NCBI GenBank assembly: GCA_021325275.1
Contig: JAJPHL010000043.1
Span: 1-59,450 of the forward strand
Length of the DNA: 59,450 bases
Source of the DNA: Terriglobia bacterium
Lineage (GTDB): Bacteria > Acidobacteriota > Terriglobia > JAJPHL01
Direction of reading: 5' to 3'
Shown here: positions 26,584 through 34,691 of the stretch, piece after piece
How the letters are laid out: the number at the start of each line of letters is the position of its first letter
Position numbering within the stretch: the stretch's first letter is position 1
Notes under the pieces: model-generated
What the model was told of the DNA's origin: nothing
What the model saw: only the letters and a program-made list of their open reading frames with translations
The model's database searches: none
Made by a program: the position numbers and the translations under genes

Positions 26584-26931
26584 ATGGACAGCCAACCAGC
26601 GACTCAAGCCGACCTGAAAGCCCTGGAGCAGCGTCTCGAAGGCAAGATCGACGCCGCAGAACAGCGCCTTGAAGGCAAGATCGACGCCGCAGAACAGCGC
26701 CTTGAAGGCAAGATCGACACCGCAGAACAGCGGATGCTCGACAAGGTTGGCGAAATGATTCACGCATCTGAGACGCGAATCCTCACGGCATTCTACGGCT
26801 ATACCGAGTCCACAAATAGGCGCATCCGCACAGTCGAGATGGCGGGCACGACGTTCTTCAGCCGCATAGGCGTGGTCGAAGATCGCGTCACTGACATCGA
26901 GAAACGCCTCAATCTCCCGCCGGCATCCTAA
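26584..26931 (+). CDS. Hendecad-repeat coiled-coil protein
   Basis: The 115-residue protein is nearly all coiled coil. Residues about 13-45 are three tandem copies of an 11-residue unit (LEGKIDAAEQR), matched by 33-bp repeats in the DNA at about 26627-26728. The unit length of 11 is the hendecad pattern of a right-handed or straight coil. A central segment (ILTAFYGYTESTNRRIRTVE) and a C-terminal heptad run (IGVVEDRVTDIEKRL) follow. The function is unknown. It sits between the tRNA-Leu gene and a copy of the tRNA 3' end, so it may be cargo of an old insertion. Confidence 0.6.
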   Translation: MDSQPATQADLKALEQRLEGKIDAAEQRLEGKIDAAEQRLEGKIDTAEQRMLDKVGEMIHASETRILTAFYGYTESTNRRIRTVEMAGTTFFSRIGVVEDRVTDIEKRLNLPPAS

Positions 26932-26961
26932 GCGCTACTGCACCTCCACCTCGATCCTGCA

Positions 26962-27013
26962 GGCTTGGCGCCTTCGAACGCGTAGGGGTTCAAATCCCCC
27001 CGCACCAAGATTT
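26962..27013 (+). repeat. Duplicated 3' half of tRNA-Leu
   Basis: These 52 nt copy the tRNA-Leu gene from the anticodon-stem 3' side through the variable arm, T arm and CCA. They then continue into the downstream AAGATTT that also follows the true gene. Differences are one insertion, a few substitutions and a 4-nt loss in the acceptor stem, so it cannot make a tRNA. It resembles an att-site copy left by an element that integrated in the tRNA gene. Confidence 0.8.
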
Positions 27014-27041
27014 CTATTCTCCATTGTGCTAGTATCGCCAT

Positions 27042-27314
27042 ATGACGGTCACGCTCGAAATCCCGGCCGAACAAGAAGCGATCCTTCGCGAACGGGCCAA
27101 GGTTTACGGGCTCACGGTGGAGGATTGGCTGTTATGGATCGCTGGTGTCAGTGCTCCAAAGCCAACGGCTGAAGAATCGGAGCCGGAAATGTTTTGGCAG
27201 AAGATTCTCAGGGATTTCGAGAAGGTACCGGACGAAGTATTCGAGAAACTTCCGCGCGACGGGGCGAGTGAACACGACCATTACATCTACGGCACGCCGA
27301 AGAAGAATTGGTGA
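27042..27314 (+). CDS. Putative antitoxin of a PIN-toxin pair
   Basis: This 90-residue protein precedes a PIN-domain toxin and overlaps it by 4 nt. Its N-terminal TVTLEIPAEQEAILRERAKVYGLTVEDWL is a ribbon-helix-helix-like segment. The C-terminal part ends HDHYIYGTPKKNW, a motif often found in antitoxins that pair with PIN ribonucleases. It would bind and neutralise the toxin and repress the promoter. No matching operator was found by eye. The family assignment is by resemblance only. Confidence 0.7.
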   Translation: MTVTLEIPAEQEAILRERAKVYGLTVEDWLLWIAGVSAPKPTAEESEPEMFWQKILRDFEKVPDEVFEKLPRDGASEHDHYIYGTPKKNW

Positions 27315-27730
27315 GACGTTTCTTCGCAGATGCGTTTTACTGGATTGCCCTATTCAATCGAAGAGACCAGTTTCATGACCGAGTCCTTGAGGTGTCGCGG
27401 AGCTTCCGTCCCGGCTCTGTTGTAACCACAGACGAAGTGCTTTCTGAAGTGTTGACCTATTTTGCGTTAGATGTCCAACTCCGAATCACTGCTGGGTACG
27501 ACGCGAAGGGTCTTCTTGTCGATCCCGCAATCCGCGTTATTTCGCAAAGTAGAAAGTCGTTCGAGGAAGGACTGCGTCTCTATTGCGCCCGGCCCGACAA
27601 AGGCTACAGTCTCACCGACTGCATTTCCATGATGACGATGCGTCGGGAAGGATTGACCGATGTGTTAACGAACGATCGCCATTTCGAGCAGGAAGGTTTT
27701 CGCGCCGTCTTTCGCGACCGTTCAAACTAG
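27311..27730 (+). CDS. PIN-domain ribonuclease toxin (VapC-like)
   Basis: The 139-residue protein starts at GTG 27311. A TTG one codon earlier is possible. The acidic catalytic set is visible: Asp in FFADAFYWIALFN, the Glu in TTDEVLSEVLTYF, Asp in GYSLTDCISM, and Asp in VLTNDRHFEQEGF. This is the typical PIN order. It likely cleaves RNA and is held in check by the antitoxin just upstream. Its stop abuts the stop of the convergent gene at 27731. Confidence 0.82.
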   Translation: MRRFFADAFYWIALFNRRDQFHDRVLEVSRSFRPGSVVTTDEVLSEVLTYFALDVQLRITAGYDAKGLLVDPAIRVISQSRKSFEEGLRLYCARPDKGYSLTDCISMMTMRREGLTDVLTNDRHFEQEGFRAVFRDRSN

Positions 27731-29311
27731 CTACTGCACCTTCACCTCGACCTTGTAATTCCCGCCCGCCTCGACCTTCACACGCGCCGACCCCGGTAGA
27801 AAACGCTTCAGCGTCTCCTCGTCTTTCCAATCGATCTCCCAATCGAGCGTCGCAAACACGCGATAGTTCCCCGGCACGACGTTGGCCAGCGTAAACGTTC
27901 CGTCGCTGTCGCTTTGATCCCGGGAGTAACGCATTTCCTCGCGACCCTCGGGCACCAGCACCACCAACGCGCCGCCGCGCGGATGGCCGTCGGCGAGCGC
28001 CACGCCGTCCACTCGACCGATGCCGCGCGCGGCGGTGAGTTTTAAGACCACCGGGTCCGCGGCAATTTCAACCATGCTGGACGAGGCTCGCGCGCCCGAC
28101 GCTTCCATCGATTTTAGATACAAGGTGTCGCTGCCTTGAAAGTCCACTTCATACTTGCCCGGCATTAGTTCTTCGCCAAATTCGAATTTTCCCTCCTGGA
28201 CCGGCGCGATCGCCCACGTTGCCGATTCCCTCAGGTGCAGACGAACAAACGTTCCTTCCTTCACTGGATCGCCGTCGGACTGAAGCGTGCCCGAAAGCGT
28301 AGCGAGATGCCGGCCGCCCTGCGACGCGTCGAGATCCGCGTTGCCGTCTGCGTCGATTTCCCATCGCGACACGTTGGGTCTGTCCCCTCGCCCCTGCGAC
28401 CGCACGTTCACCTGGTAGTGCCCCGGCGCGAGTCCGCTGACTTCCATTACGCCATCGCGCATCGTCGTGAAACCTACGCCCATCTCCTGTCCGAAGACGC
28501 GACGCCGCAGGTTCACGCTGCCGGGATCGAGCGGTCCGTCGGCGATTACTTCGCGTAGCGCACCCGGCTTCTCGGGAGTCACAGGAGGCATGTGCACTTT
28601 CAGATGCAAGCTGCGCATCGCCGTGAGCACGACATTCGCCGTCACCGATTGTCCCCACCCGAGCGGGATTCGCGTGGCGGCCTCGGGCGTCGATGCGCCC
28701 CCGTAAAACGTCAACGGATAGACCATATCGAGCGGCGATGCGTCGCCTTCGCGCGGCACCGAGTAGTCCGCGTACCACGGCGTCGCGGTCACGGCGATCA
28801 CGTACTGGCCCGGCTGCAGATGCGAAAAGCGATACGTCCCGCGCTCGTCGGTGATCATCACTGCGTTGACTTCGCCGGCCGGCATGTGGAACAAGTGCAA
28901 TTGCGCAGCCTGCACCGGATCGCCCTGTTCGTCGGTGACTTGACCCGCGATTGACGAATCGGGATGCAAGCGAAACACGATGGCGTCCGATTTCAGATCG
29001 GGACCCACGGCCACCGCTGTGCTGAATCCGCGATGCTCGTCGAGAGACTGCTGCGGATATCCGCGCTTCTGCGCCAAAAGCGAGTACTTGCCCGGCTTCA
29101 GACCGTCGAAATGGAAACTCCCGTCCTCCGCGCTGGTTGCCATGAACAGCGATGGACCAAGGACGATCGTCAGCGTGACGCCCGCGGCCGACTTGCCATC
29201 GCGATCGTAAACCACGGTACCGGAAATCGCATACGGCGCGACACTATTCGCCGGCGTCGTCGCTTGCGCGCCCGCCAGCACCGCCAACGCATATGCGAAA
29301 ACGGCGATCAT
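27731..29311 (-). CDS. Secreted carboxypeptidase-regulatory-domain protein
   Basis: The 526-residue product has a short signal peptide (residues about 1-17). Several CarboxypepD_reg-type beta-sandwich repeats follow: YAISGTVVYDRDGKSAAGVTLTIV..., SIAGQVTDEQGDPVQAAQLHLF, and later TLSGTLQSDGDPVKEGTFVRLHL, GRVDGVALADGHPRGGALVVLV. The repeated GxVxD-G-P-A pattern and YRFSHLQPGQYVIAV strands are typical. It is probably a surface adhesin or matrix protein. It overlaps the stop of the upstream paralog by 4 nt (ATGA), so both are co-translated. Confidence 0.8.
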   Translation of the reverse strand: MIAVFAYALAVLAGAQATTPANSVAPYAISGTVVYDRDGKSAAGVTLTIVLGPSLFMATSAEDGSFHFDGLKPGKYSLLAQKRGYPQQSLDEHRGFSTAVAVGPDLKSDAIVFRLHPDSSIAGQVTDEQGDPVQAAQLHLFHMPAGEVNAVMITDERGTYRFSHLQPGQYVIAVTATPWYADYSVPREGDASPLDMVYPLTFYGGASTPEAATRIPLGWGQSVTANVVLTAMRSLHLKVHMPPVTPEKPGALREVIADGPLDPGSVNLRRRVFGQEMGVGFTTMRDGVMEVSGLAPGHYQVNVRSQGRGDRPNVSRWEIDADGNADLDASQGGRHLATLSGTLQSDGDPVKEGTFVRLHLRESATWAIAPVQEGKFEFGEELMPGKYEVDFQGSDTLYLKSMEASGARASSSMVEIAADPVVLKLTAARGIGRVDGVALADGHPRGGALVVLVPEGREEMRYSRDQSDSDGTFTLANVVPGNYRVFATLDWEIDWKDEETLKRFLPGSARVKVEAGGNYKVEVKVQ

Positions 29312-30993
29312 TTCTTCTCCCGCCGGATTACTTTCACGCTGACGTCGGTCGACCCCGCGCGATCCACATGTACGTGCACGGCGTCGGCAGAATACGGCAG
29401 CAGCGTGTCGGGTTTCGCGTACTCCAAGTCACTCAAGTCGTCGAAGGCGTAGATCGTATAGTCGCCGGGCGCGAGATTGGTCAGTTGTCTTTGATCGTTC
29501 GACGCGCTGTTCGCGGCGTTGTTCGCTTCAGGGACGTCGGCGCGCGGCGGATCGGTGTCGCGCATCTCCGCCGGGTCCACGAGAAGCGGCGGTTCAAGGA
29601 TCAACATTCCTTGGCGACTCACTTCCAGCGTGAAAGGTGTTTGCGTTGGGGCCGAGTCGTGCGCAATCAGCAACGTCGCGCCGCCGTCGGGGAGACCGCC
29701 GTCGAATCTGAATTTCAATGTCGCGGTTCCGTCCCGCAGCGTGACTTTGATGGGCGGCGTTTCCGCGCCTTCGGCAATTGTCAAAGGATCGCGCAACAAA
29801 TCGGTGTCGCCGCAAACGGCCGACGCCACGTAAAGACCTTCCATCGGATCGAACTGAATGTTGTGGCGTCCCTGTGGTGGACCGAAGATCGACAACATTT
29901 CCTTCCCTTCCGCGTCTGTCTCCTTTGAGGTGGCACCGAAACGCGACGGCCCGCTCGTTAGGAAACGAACGTCGACCGGGAATGGCGGTTCGCCTGTTTC
30001 TACCTCAACCGAGGGCCGAGCCTCGGCGCGCTCCACGTTGGCGTACAAACGGAGCAGCGTTGAGCTGAGCTTCAACACCAGGTGATCGGTGTCCGCCGAC
30101 AAGTGAATCGACTGCCGCGCCGTTGAGGAATGCCTTTTTCCATCGTTCGACTGCGCGATCACTTCGTAGTCGCCGGCGGGCACCGGCGGAAATTCAAATT
30201 GTCCGTCTCGCAATCGCCCACCGATCCGGGGTTGCTGACCGTCGGGCAATGCAAGCTGAATCGAAACGCGCGACGCGTCGATGGCGCCGGCGATCGTGCC
30301 TGCGATGCGGAACGCGCGCTCCTTGCGCAGGGAAAAATCCGCCTGAAACTCGCGCCCTCCCGCCAGATCCATCACCGACGCCGCGTCACGCTCGCCGACG
30401 CCTGGAAAATATGTTTGCAGCGGAAACGCCTGTGCTTGGATTTTCCGATCAGCGGGAATGGCCACGGGCGCCTGGGCCGTCGCCGCGACCACGTAATGAT
30501 CCGGCTGTAGGCCGGTGATGCGATAGTTCCCCTCCTCGTCGGTTTGCGCGCCGTTGAACGGCTGCCACTGGCTGCGGCCCTCGACGATGCGCCGGCGGAA
30601 CACCCGCACCATGACGTGTTCCAGGGGCTCGTCGCCGGGTCCGGTCACGCGTCCCGCAAAGCTTGCTGAAGGGACCAACGTCAGAACCAGCGCGGGAGTA
30701 TCCGCCGTCACTTGGACTCTGGCGGTCGCCATCATCGGAAGATCGACGCTGCGTCGCACACTGCCGAAGAATCCGGGCTTGCGCACGGTCACGCGCGCTT
30801 CGCCGGCTTTGAGATGCGTGAGTTCAAAACGTCCGTCGGAATCGGTGAACACCGCGGCGCTACCGGACTGTACGAGGGCGCGCCGAATCGCCGTACCGGT
30901 CGCGGAGTTGGTGACGGTCCCGTGGATGGAATACGTGGTTTGGGCGGTCAACCCAACCGTCAGGCACGCGACGAGCGCCGAACACCACCGCAT
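29308..30993 (-). CDS. Secreted carboxypeptidase-regulatory-domain protein, paralog
   Basis: The 561-residue protein has a signal peptide (about 1-18) and CarboxypepD_reg repeats similar to its downstream neighbour: YSIHGTVTNSATGTAIRRALVQSG, ASFAGRVTGPGDEPLEHVMVRVF, FRIAGTIAGAIDASRVSIQLALPDG. Glycine-rich turns and PAGDYEVIAQS strands recur. The two genes are a tandem pair with a 4-nt overlap. They are typical of Acidobacteriota secreted repertoires. No TonB-dependent receptor is seen beside them, although such domains often occur in one. The ligand is unknown. Confidence 0.8.
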   Translation of the reverse strand: MRWCSALVACLTVGLTAQTTYSIHGTVTNSATGTAIRRALVQSGSAAVFTDSDGRFELTHLKAGEARVTVRKPGFFGSVRRSVDLPMMATARVQVTADTPALVLTLVPSASFAGRVTGPGDEPLEHVMVRVFRRRIVEGRSQWQPFNGAQTDEEGNYRITGLQPDHYVVAATAQAPVAIPADRKIQAQAFPLQTYFPGVGERDAASVMDLAGGREFQADFSLRKERAFRIAGTIAGAIDASRVSIQLALPDGQQPRIGGRLRDGQFEFPPVPAGDYEVIAQSNDGKRHSSTARQSIHLSADTDHLVLKLSSTLLRLYANVERAEARPSVEVETGEPPFPVDVRFLTSGPSRFGATSKETDAEGKEMLSIFGPPQGRHNIQFDPMEGLYVASAVCGDTDLLRDPLTIAEGAETPPIKVTLRDGTATLKFRFDGGLPDGGATLLIAHDSAPTQTPFTLEVSRQGMLILEPPLLVDPAEMRDTDPPRADVPEANNAANSASNDQRQLTNLAPGDYTIYAFDDLSDLEYAKPDTLLPYSADAVHVHVDRAGSTDVSVKVIRREKK

Positions 30994-31016
30994 TTTTCGA
31001 GACTAGCACGAGCCGG

Positions 31017-31556
31017 CTATTCAGACCACGGTGGAACGACGCCATTCACACGCGCGTACGCCACCGATTGCCCCATATGCTCGTTGACATGGACCACAAG
31101 TCGCAACATAACACCTTCTACCGTTGTGTCTTTGCCCAAGAACTTCACCTTTTTCTTTAGGTCCAGATTGGGATAGCTGGAGCGGACCAAATCCTGCGAG
31201 GCTTTCAGGTACTTCACCACATCAGCCTTCGCGGTCATGTCCTTCTCGGTGGTTGGCGTGAGCTTCTTCATCGCCTCGGCGGCCTCCGGTACGCCCACAG
31301 AACTCAGGAAGAAGTAATTCGCGATGGCGATGTGCATGTACACTTCGCTGACCGAGCGCACGCCCGGCGCGGGGCGCCATGCGTATTTGTCGGCGGGCAC
31401 TTTTTCCGCCAGTGCCTCCACTTGTCCGGCGGCGTGCTTGTACTCGCCCATCCAATCTTCGGCGATGCCCGGCGGAATATTTTGGGGCTGCGCCGCGGCA
31501 GCGCCGGCCAGAGTGCACAGAGCGACTAACAGAAGCGTGAGAGAGATGGGTTTCAT
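31017..31556 (-). CDS. Secreted DinB-family metal-binding protein
   Basis: The 179-residue protein has a signal peptide (about residues 1-22). The four-helix DinB fold is shown by KYAWRPAPGVRSVSEVYMHIAIANYFFL, with the metal His in MHIA, and HVNEHMGQSVAYAR with two more candidate His ligands. These form the usual three-His metal site. Exported DinB proteins are common in Acidobacteriota, and the function is unclear (possibly thiol-dependent transferase). It is a lone gene, divergent from the SRPBCC gene at 31623. Confidence 0.85.
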   Translation of the reverse strand: MKPISLTLLLVALCTLAGAAAAQPQNIPPGIAEDWMGEYKHAAGQVEALAEKVPADKYAWRPAPGVRSVSEVYMHIAIANYFFLSSVGVPEAAEAMKKLTPTTEKDMTAKADVVKYLKASQDLVRSSYPNLDLKKKVKFLGKDTTVEGVMLRLVVHVNEHMGQSVAYARVNGVVPPWSE

Positions 31557-31622
31557 ACGCCCATTAGCTCACGGGAAGCGTGCTGACGAAGTAAAAACAT
31601 GTGCCTATGACATAATCGCTTG

Positions 31623-32051
31623 ATGCCGGATATTCATCACTCCTTACAGATCGCCGCGCCGCCGGCGAAGATTGCGGAATTAGCCGGAACCGCCGCGGGA
31701 TTTCAGCAATGGTGGGCGGCCGATGTCGAGACGCTGGAGAATGGCGCGGTCAGCCTAGGGTTTTTCAATCGCACTACGATCTATCAGCTTCATTTGCTCG
31801 AGAAGAGCGCGGAGCGCATTGCGTGGCGCTGCGAAAGCGGCCACGAGTGGCAAGGCACCGACCTCGTGTTCGTGCTGACGCCGCAAGAAAAAACCGTGCT
31901 GCTGGATTTCCGGCACGCCAACTGGCACGCCGAGACGCCCTACTTCGTCTCGTGCAATACCACGTGGGGCGGCTTGATGTTTCGCTTGAAAAATGCCGCC
32001 GAGGGACGCGGCTCCGAGCCGCTCTTCCAAAAGTCGGCAATGGCGTATTGA
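31623..32051 (+). CDS. SRPBCC (AHSA1-like) domain protein
   Basis: This 142-residue protein shows the START/SRPBCC pattern: ISHSLQIAAPPAKIAELAGTAAGFQQWWAADVETLEN-type beginning (here DIHHSLQIAAPP...FQQWW), then strands YQLHLLEKSAERIAWRCESGHEWQGTDLVFVL, and the closing helix TTWGGLMFRLKNAAEG. The fold makes a deep hydrophobic pocket for lipids or other ligands. The ligand is unknown. It starts at ATG 31623. A leading CTG is not needed. Confidence 0.8.
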   Translation: MPDIHHSLQIAAPPAKIAELAGTAAGFQQWWAADVETLENGAVSLGFFNRTTIYQLHLLEKSAERIAWRCESGHEWQGTDLVFVLTPQEKTVLLDFRHANWHAETPYFVSCNTTWGGLMFRLKNAAEGRGSEPLFQKSAMAY

Positions 32052-32070
32052 TTGAAGCAGGCGCGGGCCG

Positions 32071-32232
32071 CGTTGTCAGAACCATTCGCGGTAGCGAATG
32101 GTTTCGCTGGCCTCGGCCACCGGCGACCACTTCCGTCGAACGCCGAATGGTCCGAATTGGGTTGACTAGAACCGGCGGTGCTTGCCGGAAGGCCAGCGAG
32201 CCCATTCGCTACCGCGAATGGTTCTGACAACG
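32071..32232. repeat. 162-bp inverted-repeat (MITE- or REP-doublet-like) element
   Basis: The first 31 nt (32071-32101) and the last 31 nt (32202-32232) are perfect inverted copies. Complementarity continues about 10 nt further inward after a 2-nt mismatch. Each arm contains a smaller hairpin, CCATTCGC-GGTA-GCGAATGG. No ORF, transposase or target-site duplication is evident. It lies just upstream of the FAH-family gene and supplies sequence that would wrongly extend its N-terminus. Confidence 0.85.
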
Positions 32233-32276
32233 GCAACACCCCAGCGCAGCCCGCCACACTCCAAATCTCGCATAAA

Positions 32277-33104
32277 ATGGTTGACGTGCTTCTCTATCGA
32301 ACGACTGAAGGATGGTTTGTTGACGGCATACCGGTGCCGGAGGACGATCGTTTAACGACGCGCGAAGATTTGTACGAATACCTGCATTCGCTGAAGCCAT
32401 CGGGATATTGGGCCGCGAACGTCGGCTCAGGCCCGCAGCCGCCGCCGATCCAAAACCAGGAAGTGTGGGCCGCGGGCGTGACGTATTTCCGCAGCCGCAC
32501 CGCGCGCATGGAGGAATCGAAGAGCGCGGGCGGCGGAGACTTTTACGATCGCGTGTATAACGCCCCGCGTCCCGAGCTGTTCATGAAGTCGACGCCGCAT
32601 CGCGTCGTGGGGCCCTTCGCGGCCGTGCGGATTCGCCGCGACTCCAAATGGAACGTGCCGGAGCCGGAGCTTACGCTGCTCGTCTCGCCAAGTGGAAAAA
32701 CCCTTGGATACACCATCGGCAACGACATGAGCTCGCGCGACATCGAAGGCGAGAATCCGCTGTATCTCCCGCAAGCGAAGACTTACGATCGCTGTTGCGC
32801 GCTTGGCCCCGCGATTCTTGTGACGCGCGATCTGCTTCCGGCGTCCACCGGAATTTCTATTGCGATTCGCCGTGACAAGGAAGAAGTCTTTCGCGGATCG
32901 ACGACGCTCGCCGAAATGAAACGGAAGCCCGAGGAACTGGTGGAATACTTGTTTCGCGAAGCGTCATTCCCAAACGGATGTTTCTTGATGACCGGGACGG
33001 GCGTCGTGCCGCCCGATTCCTTTACTCTTCAGCCGGGCGATCGCGTGGATATCGCGATTGACGGCATCGGAACGTTAATCAATTTCGTAGAACAACTCTC
33101 ATGA
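32277..33104 (+). CDS. FAH-family 2-keto-3-deoxy sugar acid dehydratase (probable)
   Basis: The 275-residue protein belongs to the fumarylacetoacetate-hydrolase fold. The metal-binding [10 protein letters not shown] and [30 protein letters not shown] blocks, and the closing [28 protein letters not shown], are present. Within the fold this layout fits the dehydratases that convert 2-keto-3-deoxypentonate to 2-oxoglutarate semialdehyde. The next gene, which overlaps by 4 nt, encodes the enzyme for the following step. I start it at ATG 32277. An upstream extension is derived from the repeat element. Confidence 0.8.
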   Translation: MVDVLLYRTTEGWFVDGIPVPEDDRLTTREDLYEYLHSLKPSGYWAANVGSGPQPPPIQNQEVWAAGVTYFRSRTARMEESKSAGGGDFYDRVYNAPRPELFMKSTPHRVVGPFAAVRIRRDSKWNVPEPELTLLVSPSGKTLGYTIGNDMSSRDIEGENPLYLPQAKTYDRCCALGPAILVTRDLLPASTGISIAIRRDKEEVFRGSTTLAEMKRKPEELVEYLFREASFPNGCFLMTGTGVVPPDSFTLQPGDRVDIAIDGIGTLINFVEQLS

Positions 33105-34522
33105 CCACCTACAAAGACTCGACTCTGGAAGAAATCGATCGCGCCGCCAACGCCGCCGAAGAAGCCTCCGACGCGTTTCGCGGACTTTCTGGCGCAAAGG
33201 TAGCCGAACTACTGAACGGAATGGCCGACGCCATCATGGACCTGGGCGACGCGCTGCTGGAAACAGCGTCGCGGGAATCGTCGCTGCCGATTCCGCGACT
33301 CACCGGCGAGCGCCTGCGCACCTGCAATCAACTGCGCATGTTCGGCGATATCGCGCGTGCTGGCACCTTCAAGCGATCGTCCATCGACACCGCGATCCCC
33401 GACCGCAAGCCGCTGCCGAAGCCCGACCTGCGGCGCACCGCGCTGCCGATCGGTCCCGTGGCCGTGTGGGCGGCCAGCAATTTTCCGCTGGCGTATTCGG
33501 TGGCCGGCGGCGACACCGCGTCGGCGCTCGCCGCGCAATGTCCCGTGGTGTTGAAGACAAATCCCGCGCATCCGGAAACGTCCGCGATGACCGCAGGCGC
33601 GTTGCGCAAGGCGATCGCCGCGCTGGCATTGCCCGCCGGTATCTTCGGCACGGTTGATGGCAAGAGTCCCGAGGTAAGCGTGGCGCTCGCGCGTCATCCG
33701 GCGATTAAAGCGGGCGCATTTACCGGATCGCTGCGCGGAGGTCGCGCGTTGTTCGATGCGGCATGCTCCCGCCCCGACCCGATTCCGTTTTTCGCCGAGA
33801 TGGGCAGCGTGAATCCGGTGTTCCTTTTGCCCGGCGCGCTTGCGGAGAGAGGTGAAGCAATCGCGGAAGGCCTCACGCAATCGGTGAATCTCGGCGTCGG
33901 TCAGTTCTGCACTTGCCCGGGCCTCGTGATCGCATCGCAAGCCGGCACGTTCGCCGAACAATTGCGCAAGCGATTCTCAGGCGCGTCGGCCGGCACCATG
34001 CTAACCTCGTACATTGCCGCGAACTTTCGCAGCGGCGCGCAGAAGCTCGGCGCGCTACCCGGCGTCACGGCAACCGTGGGGGCTGCCGCCGGCGGTGAGT
34101 CGCAAGTGCAACCGCAGCTCTTTGAAACGCAGTCATCGAACTTTTTCGCGCACGAAGAATTCCTCCATGAAGTTTTTGGACCCGCCACGGTCCTGGTACA
34201 CTGCGGCGCGGCAGCGGAACTCGAGCGCGTGGCACAACACCTTGACGGCAGCCTGACCGCAACCATCCACGGAACGCCCGACGATCTGCGTGCGAATCGC
34301 GGACTGTTGAGGATCCTGGAACGCAAAGTCGGCCGCATCATTTTCAACGGATACCCCACGGGTCTGGAAGTTTGCCCGTCGACCCAACACGGCGGTCCGT
34401 ATCCGGCGACAACGGATCCACGTTTTACGTCAGTAGGTTCGGCGGCGATTGATCGATTCCTGCGCTACATCTGTTATCAGGATTTCCCGGTCGAATTCTT
34501 GCCGCAAGAGCTTCAGAGTTGA
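33101..34522 (+). CDS. 2-oxoglutarate semialdehyde dehydrogenase (probable)
   Basis: The 473-residue aldehyde dehydrogenase has the catalytic Cys in [14 protein letters not shown], the general base Glu in [13 protein letters not shown], and the cofactor segment [37 protein letters not shown]. The FCTxPGL motif and the AEMGS context are characteristic of the KGSADH group, which oxidises 2-oxoglutarate semialdehyde to 2-oxoglutarate. It is translationally coupled (ATGA) to the FAH dehydratase, together converting 2-keto-3-deoxypentonate to 2-oxoglutarate. The sugar transporter and first steps are not in the window. Confidence 0.85.
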   Translation: MTTYKDSTLEEIDRAANAAEEASDAFRGLSGAKVAELLNGMADAIMDLGDALLETASRESSLPIPRLTGERLRTCNQLRMFGDIARAGTFKRSSIDTAIPDRKPLPKPDLRRTALPIGPVAVWAASNFPLAYSVAGGDTASALAAQCPVVLKTNPAHPETSAMTAGALRKAIAALALPAGIFGTVDGKSPEVSVALARHPAIKAGAFTGSLRGGRALFDAACSRPDPIPFFAEMGSVNPVFLLPGALAERGEAIAEGLTQSVNLGVGQFCTCPGLVIASQAGTFAEQLRKRFSGASAGTMLTSYIAANFRSGAQKLGALPGVTATVGAAAGGESQVQPQLFETQSSNFFAHEEFLHEVFGPATVLVHCGAAAELERVAQHLDGSLTATIHGTPDDLRANRGLLRILERKVGRIIFNGYPTGLEVCPSTQHGGPYPATTDPRFTSVGSAAIDRFLRYICYQDFPVEFLPQELQS

Positions 34523-34551
34523 TATCGAGTGAGGCGGCGAAAGAATCGTTG

Positions 34552-34588
34552 CCGGTTGCCGGGAAAACAGGTTTAAACCGGCAACCGG
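34552..34588. terminator. Stem-loop after the dehydrogenase gene
   Basis: CCGGTTGCCGG (34552-34562) and CCGGCAACCGG (34578-34588) form a perfect 11-bp stem with a 15-nt loop. It lies 30 nt after the stop of the 33101-34522 gene. No run of T follows, so it could be a factor-dependent or weak terminator. Confidence 0.5.
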
Positions 34589-34608
34589 ATTCTCGCCCCC
34601 GCACTCTA

Positions 34609-34691
34609 AACGTGAATCACGTTAATACATATGGTCCTAGTGCCCTGATATGGGGCACTTCATAGCTGTTTGGTATACAATTTTCGACAGC
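34609..34691 (+). promoter_or_regulatory. PilZ-gene promoter region with palindrome and hairpin
   Basis: A 15-nt palindrome AACGTGA-a-TCACGTT (34609-34623) and a hairpin AGTGCCC/GGGCACT with loop TGATATG (34639-34659) precede TATACAAT (34674-34681), a -10 candidate. The ATG at 34692 follows about 10 nt later. The palindrome is a candidate operator. Confidence 0.4.

Noticed and set aside
26962-27013. A second tRNA-Leu gene
   Set aside because: The 5' half is absent and the acceptor stem is shortened by 4 nt, so it cannot fold as a tRNA.
32178-32276. N-terminal extension of the FAH-family protein
   Set aside because: The extra residues are translated from the inverted-repeat element, and the family N-terminus begins at ATG 32277.
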